From positions 1 to 14,507 of the forward strand of contig SDNV01000070.1 in assembly GCA_004524515.1 (NCBI GenBank): a DNA stretch of 14,507 nt, read 5' to 3'. The notes beneath the pieces were generated by a model that ran no database searches, was not told where the DNA came from, and was given only the letters and a program-made list of their open reading frames with translations. The translations under genes were made by a program, and so were the position numbers. The stretch comes from Promethearchaeota archaeon (GTDB lineage Archaea; Asgardarchaeota; Lokiarchaeia; Sigynarchaeales; SOKP01). Positions 7,335 through 14,181 of the stretch are shown piece after piece; position 1 is the stretch's first letter; each line of letters starts with the position of its first letter.

Positions 7335-9632
7335 TCATAGGATTTTCTTGAAAAGAGCTCTTTTTTCTTTAGAAAGTTTAACCTTCTTAATACTTATAGT
7401 GCGATTTTCATTTTTTTTATTCCAATCATACCATTCCAAATATTTTGAACTCCATTTTGAAAATTTTTTTCTATAATTTTTATTATCTCTATGTATTCCA
7501 TTGAATTCTTCTAAGCATTCTAGAAAAAATTCTTTTGAATTGAAAAGTTGTTTGATTTCTTTCATCTCTTCATTTGAAAAAACTTCAAATTCTTCTTGTA
7601 AGAATTGGATAAATATTTTTATACTTTGGCACAGTCTATATAATGAACTTTTATTTTTTGCAATATTATCTCTGATACTCCAAAATCCTAAAAAAAATAA
7701 TATTTGTTCTAAATTAAGAAAATCAAAGAAATCTTCTAATTCGAATCCATCAAATTGGGAAATAAGGTTGTTTAAAAAATCTTTTGCATGTTCTTTTTTT
7801 ATACTACTATTTTGCTTACTTAGATTTTTTTTGGTTAAATATGAATTATATTCCAAAAGTAATTGATTTCTTAACTCAAACTTTTCTTTATCATCTTCTA
7901 ACATTTCAATTCTTCTTAGTACAGTTTCCTCTTCCGAATGATCTTTCTCCATACCCATTAAAAACAGTGATTTTGCTTTATTAAAATCAAAATAACTCCT
8001 CCGAAAATCTGCATATTGATCACCCCATCCTATATATCCCCATGGATTTTCAGGAAACTGTTCTACCAAAGCCTCGAATGCTTTTTCCCCCGATTCTATT
8101 TTTCCTAAAAAATACAGAGAATCTGCTCTATACCTTAATACATTATGTATGAATAAATTACCTGATTCTGGTAACAGTTCTAGTATTTCTTCGCAAAAGA
8201 TAATTAGATCTTGGCAGAGACCTGCATTCCATAATTCCATCATAAAATCTTGGCTCCAATCGGATATAAAATAAGAATCTTTATAAAAATCATCAATGTC
8301 TGGATTTTTTCTTATTTCATTCCAATCCATATTTTTTATATACCTCCAAACTTCTTGCCAAGTAATACATGCTTTTTCGTGATTCATTTTCCCTGAAGAG
8401 TCATATCCTTCCATTATTAAGTCATCAAGTTGTTCTAAATTAATAACATCTGGAGCCAACCGTTCCCATAAAATTTTAGCTGAGATCCAAACAAAATCTG
8501 TATCAATCGCTTCAGGATTAATGTTAAAAGTCCTTTCCCAATTTTTGACTAATTGATTTATCGAATAATTTTTATGCACACTTTCTAAAAATTGATCTTT
8601 TGTAATCATAATCCCATAATCCCATAATTTTTGAAAAATTTCTTCATTTGTATATTTGTCCACTTGTTCCCTCCTGATGAGGGAAATAGCATTCAGATTA
8701 TGTTGAAATGTCTTTAATTTTAAAAATGTATCTAATTCTTTCTCATTCTCAAAATCGATTCCTCTCTCTGCAGCTTCCATCAGTAATGATTTAGAAAAAT
8801 TCCAATTTTCTGGATTTGAAGCATATTCCACAATTAAATCACTTATTTCATATAACTTCATTTTTAAATTACTAGTCTGTTCTATAGTTAAAACACCTCT
8901 ATTATTTAGATAAGAGAAATATGCCGTTAAAACGGGATAAGTTGCTTTAAAATAATCTGTAATTGCACATACTTTTCTTGGAAAAACGTCTAAACACGTG
9001 CATTCTAAGGCATACGGCGTCCAGTTTTCAATATTTTGTAAATGATAAGCGTACATTGCCTCAGTAAATTCAATAATAATCCCATTTGTGAACTCTATTT
9101 CTTTAGCATTTAAATATTTTGAATAATCACTTTTTAAAAATAATTCTGTTAAGTTCTCAGTTCTATCTAATAATTTTTCCAAATATTTCTCAGAATATTC
9201 GTTTGGGTTATATATATTAATGTTCTCGACAGATTTATTCGCATCCTTTTCTTGTTTAAGGGGAATATTTTGAATTGAATTCATTATCTCCTTTTGAAGA
9301 TTTATATTTAGCACTTGTTGTAATGAAAGATAATTTGTAAAATTTAAGAGAATTGTTTGCAATTTTGAAATAGGAATTGTGTACAAATCAGGATAAAACT
9401 CAGGAATCAATTTATAGATGAAATTGTTGATGAACTTCACATTAAAACGTGTGCGATCGAATTTAGAATTATTATTCTTTATATATTCTTTTATGAACGA
9501 GATAATTACCCTTTTAGTCTCGTTTATCTCTAATTTTGAAGTGTTTTCTTTTATTAAAATTTTAAAATAATTAGGAACATGTTTTTTGCATTCAGCAATA
9601 AATGTATTCAAATTAAAACTCATTTTTTCCAT
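7335..9632 (-). CDS. Large repeat protein of the SEC-C-associated TPR family, lacking the SEC-C motif
   Basis: This 765-residue protein has no signal peptide or membrane segment and is likely cytoplasmic. Three parts are visible. Residues 1-130 are helical and Lys/Asn-rich. At about 200-315 (NWTPYALECTCLDVFPRKV ... YFKATYPVLTAYFSYL ... NPENWNFSKSLLMEAAERG) the pattern is one known from bacterial and archaeal proteins that usually end in a SEC-C zinc motif. At about 400-575 there are TPR-like helices, including LDDLIMEGYD, IFCEEILELLPESG and FPENPWGYIGWGDQY, also typical of that family. The C-terminus is a basic tail (KKVKLSKEKRALFKKIL) and the Cys/His SEC-C motif is absent. Function is unknown; such repeats usually bind proteins. 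Start is the ATG at 9632, or 9623 with GGA just upstream. It appears monocistronic. Confidence 0.85.
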   Translation of the reverse strand: MEKMSFNLNTFIAECKKHVPNYFKILIKENTSKLEINETKRVIISFIKEYIKNNNSKFDRTRFNVKFINNFIYKLIPEFYPDLYTIPISKLQTILLNFTNYLSLQQVLNINLQKEIMNSIQNIPLKQEKDANKSVENINIYNPNEYSEKYLEKLLDRTENLTELFLKSDYSKYLNAKEIEFTNGIIIEFTEAMYAYHLQNIENWTPYALECTCLDVFPRKVCAITDYFKATYPVLTAYFSYLNNRGVLTIEQTSNLKMKLYEISDLIVEYASNPENWNFSKSLLMEAAERGIDFENEKELDTFLKLKTFQHNLNAISLIRREQVDKYTNEEIFQKLWDYGIMITKDQFLESVHKNYSINQLVKNWERTFNINPEAIDTDFVWISAKILWERLAPDVINLEQLDDLIMEGYDSSGKMNHEKACITWQEVWRYIKNMDWNEIRKNPDIDDFYKDSYFISDWSQDFMMELWNAGLCQDLIIFCEEILELLPESGNLFIHNVLRYRADSLYFLGKIESGEKAFEALVEQFPENPWGYIGWGDQYADFRRSYFDFNKAKSLFLMGMEKDHSEEETVLRRIEMLEDDKEKFELRNQLLLEYNSYLTKKNLSKQNSSIKKEHAKDFLNNLISQFDGFELEDFFDFLNLEQILFFLGFWSIRDNIAKNKSSLYRLCQSIKIFIQFLQEEFEVFSNEEMKEIKQLFNSKEFFLECLEEFNGIHRDNKNYRKKFSKWSSKYLEWYDWNKKNENRTISIKKVKLSKEKRALFKKIL

Positions 9633-9654
9633 AATTAATAATATACAACTAAAT

Positions 9655-9685
9655 ATTAATATCTAAATTAATATTCTATTAATAT
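9655..9685. repeat. Three phased ATTAATAT repeats before the 765-residue protein gene
   Basis: ATTAATAT occurs at 9655-9662, 9667-9674 and 9678-9685, spaced 12 and 11 bases, close to one turn of the double helix. They lie 23-53 bases before the start codon, where the promoter should be. They may be an operator or just a repeated TATA-like stretch; in AT-rich DNA chance is a real alternative. Confidence 0.4.
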
Positions 9686-10085
9686 CCTTTAAGATACTAA
9701 GATTTTGACTTGTATTTTTTTCGAGAGGTATTTTGTCGGAACTCTCACGGATTTTTTCCAGGAAATTTAAAAAGTACTTTTCTAAATAATTAGAAAAAAT
9801 ATATTTTTAAATTAGGAACATATTCAAAATGAGTGAAATTATTGTTTTATCTTATTAAACAAAAATAAAATAATTCAAGAGAAAAATAAAAATATGATAA
9901 AGTTATTTAAAGTAGGAATAGATCTTTTTATTTCCTAAAAGAAGAAGATAAATTTTTCAAAAATTTCGACTACTTATTCTAAATTTACGATTATAATGAA
10001 TTAGAAAGCATTTATAAGGGGGATTTCATCAAATAATCTTATCTATGAATCCGAAACCACTATCAAAAAAGTAATAAATGAATAT
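9686..10085. other. Intergenic stretch between divergent genes, no gene recognised
   Basis: No open frame or RNA gene is supported. An imperfect inverted repeat TAGGAATA/TATTTCCTA (9913-9937, eight-base loop) could form a weak hairpin. Otherwise the sequence is AT-rich without similarity to the toxin genes that I can see. Confidence 0.4.
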
Positions 10086-10117
10086 TACTAGTAAACTAGT
10101 AGAGTTTCATATAAAAT
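10086..10117 (+). promoter_or_regulatory. Operator-like palindrome and TATA-like box of the DUF3368/UPF0175 operon
   Basis: TACTAGT-AA-ACTAGTA (10086-10101) is an inverted repeat with perfect seven-base arms. It is followed by CATATAAAAT (about 10109-10118), which resembles a TATA box. A start site about 25 bases further would fall near 10136, suggesting a leaderless message starting at the TTG codon there. Such a palindrome is a good candidate for antitoxin binding. Confidence 0.5.
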
Positions 10118-10126
10118 TTATTAATA

Positions 10127-10642
10127 TTGAGAAGTTTGATTGCTAAATTCGATTCCTGTTCTTTAATTTGGGTCATTAAGGTGGAGATTTTCAACGTTAT
10201 GAAAAAAATATTCGAAAAAATAATAATAACTTCAGAAATATTGAATGAGACGGTTAATAAAGGATTGGAAAAGGAATATCCCGATGCTAAAATTATCCAA
10301 GAAAAAATTAATAATAAAGAGATTTCGGTAATGGAATGTGAACAAAAATATTATTTAAATTTGGGGGATGGCGAAGCTGAAGTGTTATCGGAAACACAAA
10401 GTGAACAAAAGAAAGGAATAAATGCAATCTTTATAGCTCAAGATAAAAAAGCAAAAAAAATAGCAATGATACATCAGATTCCAACTCAAGGCGTTGAAAT
10501 ATGCCTTCTCGAAGCTGCGTTAAAAAAAATTATTACTAGGGAAGAATTCTTACTGAAGTTATACCAATTAAGTACTGAATTCTTGATCCCTAACGAAAGA
10601 ATAATTGAGATAGAAAAATATTTTGAAATGAAAGGAGGTTAA
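10127..10642 (+). CDS. DUF3368-family PIN-domain toxin
   Basis: A PIN-fold putative ribonuclease of the DUF3368 type, first gene of a toxin-first operon. It shows an N-terminal strand with Asp 9 (IAKFDSCSLI), EKIIITSEILNETV with Glu 41, the family hallmark LGDGEAEVL (79-87), then IAQDKKAKKIA with Asp 106, and TQGVEICLLEA, which corresponds to the usual GT-x-G-V-L-L-x-A. The metal-binding acidic residues all appear present. Start is uncertain: TTG at 10127 gives 171 residues, TTG at 10136 gives MIAKFDS and agrees better with the family and with the TATA spacing. The stop lies five bases before the GTG of the antitoxin, and the toxin's last codons contain that gene's ribosome site. Probably functional. 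Confidence 0.85.
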   Translation: MRSLIAKFDSCSLIWVIKVEIFNVMKKIFEKIIITSEILNETVNKGLEKEYPDAKIIQEKINNKEISVMECEQKYYLNLGDGEAEVLSETQSEQKKGINAIFIAQDKKAKKIAMIHQIPTQGVEICLLEAALKKIITREEFLLKLYQLSTEFLIPNERIIEIEKYFEMKGG

Positions 10643-10647
10643 AATTA

Positions 10648-10962
10648 GTGGGAATTATTAATACCGAATTGGATGAGGATTGGATAAAGGAATTAGAGGA
10701 AAATGCTAAAAGATTATCTCTCGATCAAAACGCTCTTGCAAAAAAACTAATTATCGATGGGTTAAAACAATTAAGAATTCAGAAATTATTACCACTGTTC
10801 GAACTTGGCGAATTATCCATCGAACAACTGGCAAAAGCGTTAGATCTTAGCATATATGAAGTTTTACAAGTTCTTAAAAATGCGCGTATTCCTATTGGAG
10901 GTGACAGAATTCAAACGCAACAAGAATTACAACATTTAGAAGAACGGTTATTTCAAAAATAA
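10648..10962 (+). CDS. UPF0175-family antitoxin
   Basis: This 104-residue protein starts at a GTG preceded by AAAGGAGGT, a strong ribosome site embedded in the end of the toxin gene. The N-terminal part (DWIKELEENAKRLSLDQNALAKKLIIDGLKQ) is ribbon-helix-helix-like. The middle (LPLFELGELSIEQLAKALDLSIYEVLQVLKNARIPI) is the UPF0175 helix-turn-helix-like domain, in which an L-x-x-G-x-[IL]-S-x-x-x-[AL]-A pattern is typical. UPF0175 proteins are regularly found with DUF3368 PIN toxins, so this partner fits. It is expected to neutralise the toxin and bind the palindrome at 10086-10101. The gene converges with the small protein gene ending at 11008. Confidence 0.85.
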   Translation: MGIINTELDEDWIKELEENAKRLSLDQNALAKKLIIDGLKQLRIQKLLPLFELGELSIEQLAKALDLSIYEVLQVLKNARIPIGGDRIQTQQELQHLEERLFQK

Positions 10963-11007
10963 TGAATATTCCTCAACATAATCCTCGAATCTGTTAATAA
11001 ATTGCTC

Positions 11008-11238
11008 CTATAATGAATTAAAGAGTTTTTTTAGTCTTTTCTCTTGAAGCAAGAGTTGTTTAAGATCTATAGCATCATTTTCTGCTTCAAAATACGTACC
11101 GTTTTTTGCTTTTTCTAAAAATAAGGAAGCTTCGGATTCATTCCATCTTTTTAATATTTTAATTATCTGTTCTTGAATGTTTTTTAACTTATAACTAAAT
11201 AAATCCTCAGCCACATCATTATCGAAGTCCATTTTCAT
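11008..11238 (-). CDS. Small helical protein, paralogue B, orphan putative antitoxin
   Basis: This protein of 74-76 residues is clearly related to those at 1795-2037 and 13951-14181: LFSYKL, IIKILKRWN, FLEKAKNGT, EAENDAIDL, then a Leu-rich last helix. Either ATG 11238 or ATG 11232 may start it; AGAGG sits seven bases before the second, which is the better spacing. Unlike paralogue A it has no TumE-like gene beside it: the gene downstream is the convergent UPF0175 antitoxin and the DNA upstream holds a decayed PIN gene. A short upstream reading, NPKHDIPHLYKFL (about 11366-11407, minus), recalls the C-terminal end of some TumE-like toxins, but this is weak. Predicted fully helical and soluble; function unknown. 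Confidence 0.7.
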   Translation of the reverse strand: MKMDFDNDVAEDLFSYKLKNIQEQIIKILKRWNESEASLFLEKAKNGTYFEAENDAIDLKQLLLQEKRLKKLFNSL

Positions 11239-11448
11239 GCCTCTTCAATTTGTTATCCATAAATCTCATATTAAAATTTTATTTCATTAAGCGTTATTCT
11301 GACATTTTAAATTCTTTTTTCCTATATGATTTTTTACGCAACATTTCAGGTGATAAAAGTTATACTCATTTTTTATACAGCTTATATGTCATAAGAAATT
11401 TATAAAGATGGGGTATGTCGTGTTTTGGATTTATTTTCATTTTAAATA

Positions 11449-11773
11449 TTAAAATTTATACTTAACTGTTCGTAATCGAGGAATTTCAGGGAGTTCTTTT
11501 TCAGTTGTATGAAATTCAGCATTAACAATATAATCGTCGATTATTTCCGAACATTACAAGAATTTTTACTTAATTCTAAGGGATTTATAAAAAACCTCAA
11601 AATTTTGTTTAGTTCTATAAGTTTTTTTTAAAAAACAATCTTCTTATTTAGCAAATTCCTCAAATAGAGACTCAGATGCATAATTTTAAATCTACATCAA
11701 CTAATATATTTGCGGTTATACAATCTTTAATTAAAGCTAAAAATAATATATTAGCATCAAAGATCAATCTCAT
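11449..11773 (-). pseudogene. Frameshifted PIN-domain toxin paired with the VapB at 11776-12000
   Basis: The ATG at 11773 follows the vapB stop by two bases. It begins MRLIFDANILFLALIKDCIT, the usual start of archaeal PIN toxins beginning MRL-x-x-D-x-N-[IV]-L, with catalytic Asp 6. The frame stops at codon 34. In the next frame the expected continuation is readable: SESLFEEFAK, then KKTYRTKQNFEVFYKSL, then SEIIDDYIVNAEFHTTEKEL and PEIPRLRTVKYKF, with at least three TAA codons inside. One frameshift near 11680 plus several stops rule out a functional protein. Further similarity downstream (to about 11360) is possible. The antitoxin gene before it remains intact. Confidence 0.75.
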
Positions 11774-11775
11774 TA

Positions 11776-12000
11776 TTATTTAACCTTATAGCGTTTAGCC
11801 AATAAGAGGTTTACTTCTTGACCCATTTTTAATGCAACTTCAGGCGTTATTTCACTATCCATAGTTAATCCTTTCATAAAATTTAATTCTACAACTTTTT
11901 GCTTGATGGAATTTCGGGCAACTTCAGACCAATTTATCTCAGGAAATTTCTCCATTTCCTTTTTTAATTCGGGAGGTATTGATAATGCAATATTCGGCAT
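11776..12000 (-). CDS. vapB: VapB-type ribbon-helix-helix antitoxin
   Basis: This 74-residue protein starts at an ATG preceded by AGGTG at good spacing. The N-terminal strand and helix (PNIALSIPPELKKEMEKFPEINWSEVARNSIK) are typical of a large archaeal VapB family: I-P-x-E-L-K-x-x-M, then INWSEVAR. The tail (SEITPEVALKMGQEVNLLLAKRY) matches the usual S-x-[IL]-T-x-E-x-A-x-x-x-G toxin-binding region. The stop codon is two bases before the decayed PIN toxin start. It would normally repress its own promoter; the palindrome at 12030-12044 stands at the right place. The antitoxin frame is whole while its toxin is broken. Confidence 0.85.
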   Translation of the reverse strand: MPNIALSIPPELKKEMEKFPEINWSEVARNSIKQKVVELNFMKGLTMDSEITPEVALKMGQEVNLLLAKRYKVK

Positions 12001-12029
12001 ATTTTCACCTTAACTAATAATTTCATTTA

Positions 12030-12070
12030 CACATAAAATATGTGAATACCCATTTTTACATTTTTATATT
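12030..12070 (-). promoter_or_regulatory. Promoter and operator-like palindrome of the vapB at 11776-12000
   Basis: CACATA-AAA-TATGTG (12030-12044) is an inverted repeat with perfect six-base arms. On the minus strand, AATATAAAAATG (about 12059-12070) resembles a TATA box, and a transcription start about 25 bases on would fall inside the palindrome. This is the usual place for a TA autorepressor. Confidence 0.5.
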
Positions 12071-12229
12071 AATTAAATCGATATAATAAGATAATACAAA
12101 AGAATCCAAATATAGACTAATTATTTTAAAGAAACTAAGGTACACATTGAAATAAGAGCTCGCTAATACATTATTCTTTTATTCATTGAGATTTTAACTA
12201 ACTAAAAAGTAAAGTAAATATAATAAAAA

Positions 12230-12547
12230 TTACTGAATATTCCGTATTTTTTCGGCTAATTCCTTGTTATTTTTTGCAATAATCTTTATATAGGTGTCCT
12301 TCTCTTGTTCTAAGTCGATTTTTGAAGTTATTCCTCTTTTTTTTATCTCTTCAATTAAATCCCATAAATAAGCTCCCGAAATGTTCGCAGATCTTTCTAA
12401 AGTTTCCCCTTTCAAATATAGATTGATGCCAAGCTCTAATTTTTGGTGCTCTATCCCTTGGAATATTATATTTCGAACGATTGTTGCTCGATCTACACCT
12501 AATAAATCCGCGAGTCGATCTAATTCTATTAATATTTCTTTTCTCAT
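12230..12547 (-). CDS. Orphan UPF0175-family antitoxin with a damaged start region
   Basis: The 105 visible residues match UPF0175: EILIELDRLADLLGVDRATIVRNII (ribbon-helix-helix part), then LGINLYLKGETLERSANISGAYLWDLIEEIKKRGI. The ATG at 12547 has no ribosome site, and the frame upstream of it continues as EILSVR, which is the family's usual beginning (S-V-R-x-x-K-E). That stretch is cut off by a TGA at about 12564-12566, directly after an ATG-like triplet, as if a small indel had separated the original start. GGAG lies further upstream. No toxin gene follows or precedes it, but a fragment reading LAEVFIPPKLRIL (12646-12687, minus) may be left from a DUF3368-type toxin. It may be weakly expressed or a pseudogene. 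Confidence 0.65.
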   Translation of the reverse strand: MRKEILIELDRLADLLGVDRATIVRNIIFQGIEHQKLELGINLYLKGETLERSANISGAYLWDLIEEIKKRGITSKIDLEQEKDTYIKIIAKNNKELAEKIRNIQ

Positions 12548-12721
12548 TCTAACAGAAAGTATTTCTCACATGATCTATTCCAATAACTCCTTCATTTTTT
12601 TACATAATAAATTTTTCATTTGATAGATTTACATACCTAATATTGTTTAAGAATTCTCAATTTTGGAGGGATAAAAACCTCTGCAAGATATCAATATTTT
12701 TATAATAGAAGATAAAGGTAT

Positions 12722-13069
12722 TCATTCAGAATTTTCTGAATTTATAACATCTTTAATATTATTTTTTAAAATTGGTATATCTTTTTCTGACGTATTCCAG
12801 ACTTCCCTTAAGTCTACAGTAAAATATCCATGAGTTATTTTATCTTTCATTCCTGCTATTTTTTTCCAAGGGATATTATGATGTTTATTTCTTATTTCTT
12901 CAGTAAGATTTTTCGTAGCTTCTCCTATTATACCCAATTCTCTAATTACAGCACTTTATATTAATCTTGATCGATTAAATGTTTCAAAATTCATGTCTTT
13001 TATAAATTCCATAATATGCTCACAGGACTCCAAAATATGTTTTAAAAATAAAATATTCCTCTCACTCAT
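12722..13069 (-). pseudogene. hepT: HepT-type (DUF86) toxin interrupted by a premature stop
   Basis: The ATG at 13067-13069 overlaps the MNT stop (ATGA). The frame reads MSERNILFLKHILESCEHIM ... FNRSRLI, then TAA at codon 38 (12956-12958), then continues in frame as SAVIRELGIIGEATKNL ... NIPWKKIAGMKDKITHGYF to a stop at 12722, about 115 codons in all, the normal HepT size. SAVIREL-x-IIGEA and the H-x-Y ending are diagnostic. The stop stands where Gln is common (CAA to TAA is a single change). The catalytic RX4-6HXY motif has Lys for Arg (GMKDKITHGY). HepT is normally silenced by MNT, which adds AMP to the Tyr of HXY. TTG at 12937 could restart translation but would lose the first third. Confidence 0.85.
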
Positions 13070-13365
13070 CCATAAATCACAATAGCTTCTTTCATGATTT
13101 TGTCTTTAATATAAGGACTTATTCCATTTTGAGATAATAAATCAATTTTCATATTCAATATTTCAGATAATTCAAATTCGATACCAATATGATCTAATAA
13201 AGTTGATCCTTCGGGAAACTCTACAATTAAGTCTAAATCACTATGCGGAGTTGCTTCATTGCGAGCATAAGAACCAAAAACTAAGATCTTTTTAATTCCG
13301 TGCCTTACTAATATCGAAATGATTTTATTCTTTATCTCTTCGCTTAATTGCAATTTTTCATCCAT
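13066..13365 (-). CDS. mntA: MNT-type nucleotidyltransferase antitoxin
   Basis: This 99-residue minimal nucleotidyltransferase is the antitoxin of the HepT/MNT pair; it inactivates HepT by transferring AMP to a tyrosine. The signature GSYARNEATPHSDLDLIV (31-48) has the GS and both catalytic Asp residues (43 and 45), with the third acidic residue at Asp 75 (NMKIDLL). All are intact. Start chosen at the ATG at 13363-13365, five bases after GTGAT; a TTG two codons earlier is possible. The stop overlaps the hepT ATG in the arrangement ATGA. An inverted repeat with TATA-like sequence lies upstream. The antitoxin is apparently functional although its toxin has a premature stop. Confidence 0.9.
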   Translation of the reverse strand: MDEKLQLSEEIKNKIISILVRHGIKKILVFGSYARNEATPHSDLDLIVEFPEGSTLLDHIGIEFELSEILNMKIDLLSQNGISPYIKDKIMKEAIVIYG

Positions 13366-13400
13366 ATTCAATCACATCTAAATTATTTCTAAACATATTT

Positions 13401-13421
13401 TAAGTTTTTGTTATAAACTTA
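13401..13421 (-). promoter_or_regulatory. Inverted repeat over the TATA-like box of the MNT/HepT operon
   Basis: TAAGTTT-TTGTTAT-AAACTTA (13401-13421) has perfect seven-base arms. On the minus strand it contains GTTTATAAC, a TATA-like box about 45 bases before the MNT start. A protein bound here would block promoter recognition, fitting autoregulation. Function is inferred. Confidence 0.45.
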
Positions 13422-13427
13422 TCAAAA

Positions 13428-13780
13428 TATCACAATTGATTACTAATATCACATATGCCACCTTTATCGATTCTAATTTACCTTCTAATCTCTCTCAGTT
13501 TCATCAATATTGTCAAAATATTAGTAAATTCTCTTACATAAATATTTTATGCAAAATATATTGCAAAAAAGCTGAATTTATAATTTATAGACTAATATTT
13601 AACAAAAATTTCATAGTAAATTATTATGAACAAGATTACTAAAAAAAATTATATAAACTTATCAAAAGAATGCCCAATGATTTTACTATAGAAGTTCGGC
13701 AATATTATTATCTCTTTGTTCTTCAAAATCAGAAAAACAGAGGAATTACTAAATAAAGTGTGCAAAACCTTCATTCTCAA
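13428..13780. other. Intergenic stretch without a recognised gene
   Basis: A 68-codon plus-strand frame at 13436-13642 begins with TTG, has no ribosome site and low-complexity composition, and is not supported as a gene. No RNA gene or clear remnant is visible. TATAAACTTATCAAAA occurs at 13652-13667 and also at 13412-13427 near the MNT promoter. Confidence 0.35.
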
Positions 13781-13943
13781 TGAAATGAGAAATATGGCAA
13801 AAAGGTGGCATGGAGAGAAAGAGCTAATAAGAGAAAAGGATTAGATTAATTAATAAAGAAAATCTTAGAATTAACATCCTATGCTGAATAAATAAGATTA
13901 AAGTTAGAAATTACTAGAACATGGACTAACTATTTAAAGTAAA
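13781..13943 (+). pseudogene. Possible remnant of a small helical or ribbon-helix-helix protein
   Basis: One plus-strand frame, broken by TAA codons, reads NEKYGKKVAWRERANKRKGLD, stop, LIKKILELTSYAE, stop, IRLKLEITRTWTNYLK. The order W-x-x-R-A-x-x-R-x-x-L-D-x-L-I-x-x-I-L resembles the two helices of ribbon-helix-helix antitoxins. There is no start and no intact frame. It could be a decayed antitoxin or coincidence. Confidence 0.25.
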
Positions 13944-13950
13944 TTAAGAA

Positions 13951-14181
13951 TCATATTGAATCAAGAAGCTCTCTCAATTTATTATAATCTGCTATGAGCT
14001 GACGCATTATTATGCCATCCATTTCTGCGTTTTCAAGCGCCCCACTTTTTGCCTTGGAAATGAAATCATCTGAATTCCCTTCGCCCCACTTGTCCAAAAT
14101 TGACCGAATCAAATCGTGCGTGTGCTGAAGTTTAAAAGTTATCAATTCTTTTAAAGTATCACGTTCAATTGAAACATCCAT
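13951..14181 (-). CDS. Small helical protein, paralogue C, orphan putative antitoxin
   Basis: This 76-residue protein starts at an ATG directly preceded by GGGAAAGG. It shares the pattern of the proteins at 1795-2037 and 11008-11238: ELITFKLQH, IRSILDKWGE, FISKAKSGAL, NAEMDGIIM, then RQLIADYNKLRELLDSI. Length, helix content and the invariant Trp-containing K-W step all agree. No toxin gene follows: about 600 bases downstream on this strand carry no recognisable TumE or PIN sequence. TGTTAACA, an eight-base palindrome at 14223-14230, lies about 42 bases upstream. Function is unknown; an antitoxin role is inferred from paralogue A. Confidence 0.7.
   Translation of the reverse strand: MDVSIERDTLKELITFKLQHTHDLIRSILDKWGEGNSDDFISKAKSGALENAEMDGIIMRQLIADYNKLRELLDSI

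Noticed and set aside
9913..9937. Imperfect hairpin TAGGAATA/TATTTCCTA
   Set aside because: Bulged, AT-rich stem with no gene end nearby; not convincing as terminator or RNA.
13436..13642. Plus-strand 68-codon frame in the gap upstream of MNT
   Set aside because: TTG start, no ribosome site, composition as expected from AT-rich non-coding DNA, no recognisable motif.
13412..13667. 16-base direct repeat TATAAACTTATCAAAA at 13412-13427 and 13652-13667
   Set aside because: In DNA this AT-rich a match of this length is expected by chance about once in a window of this size; no supporting context.
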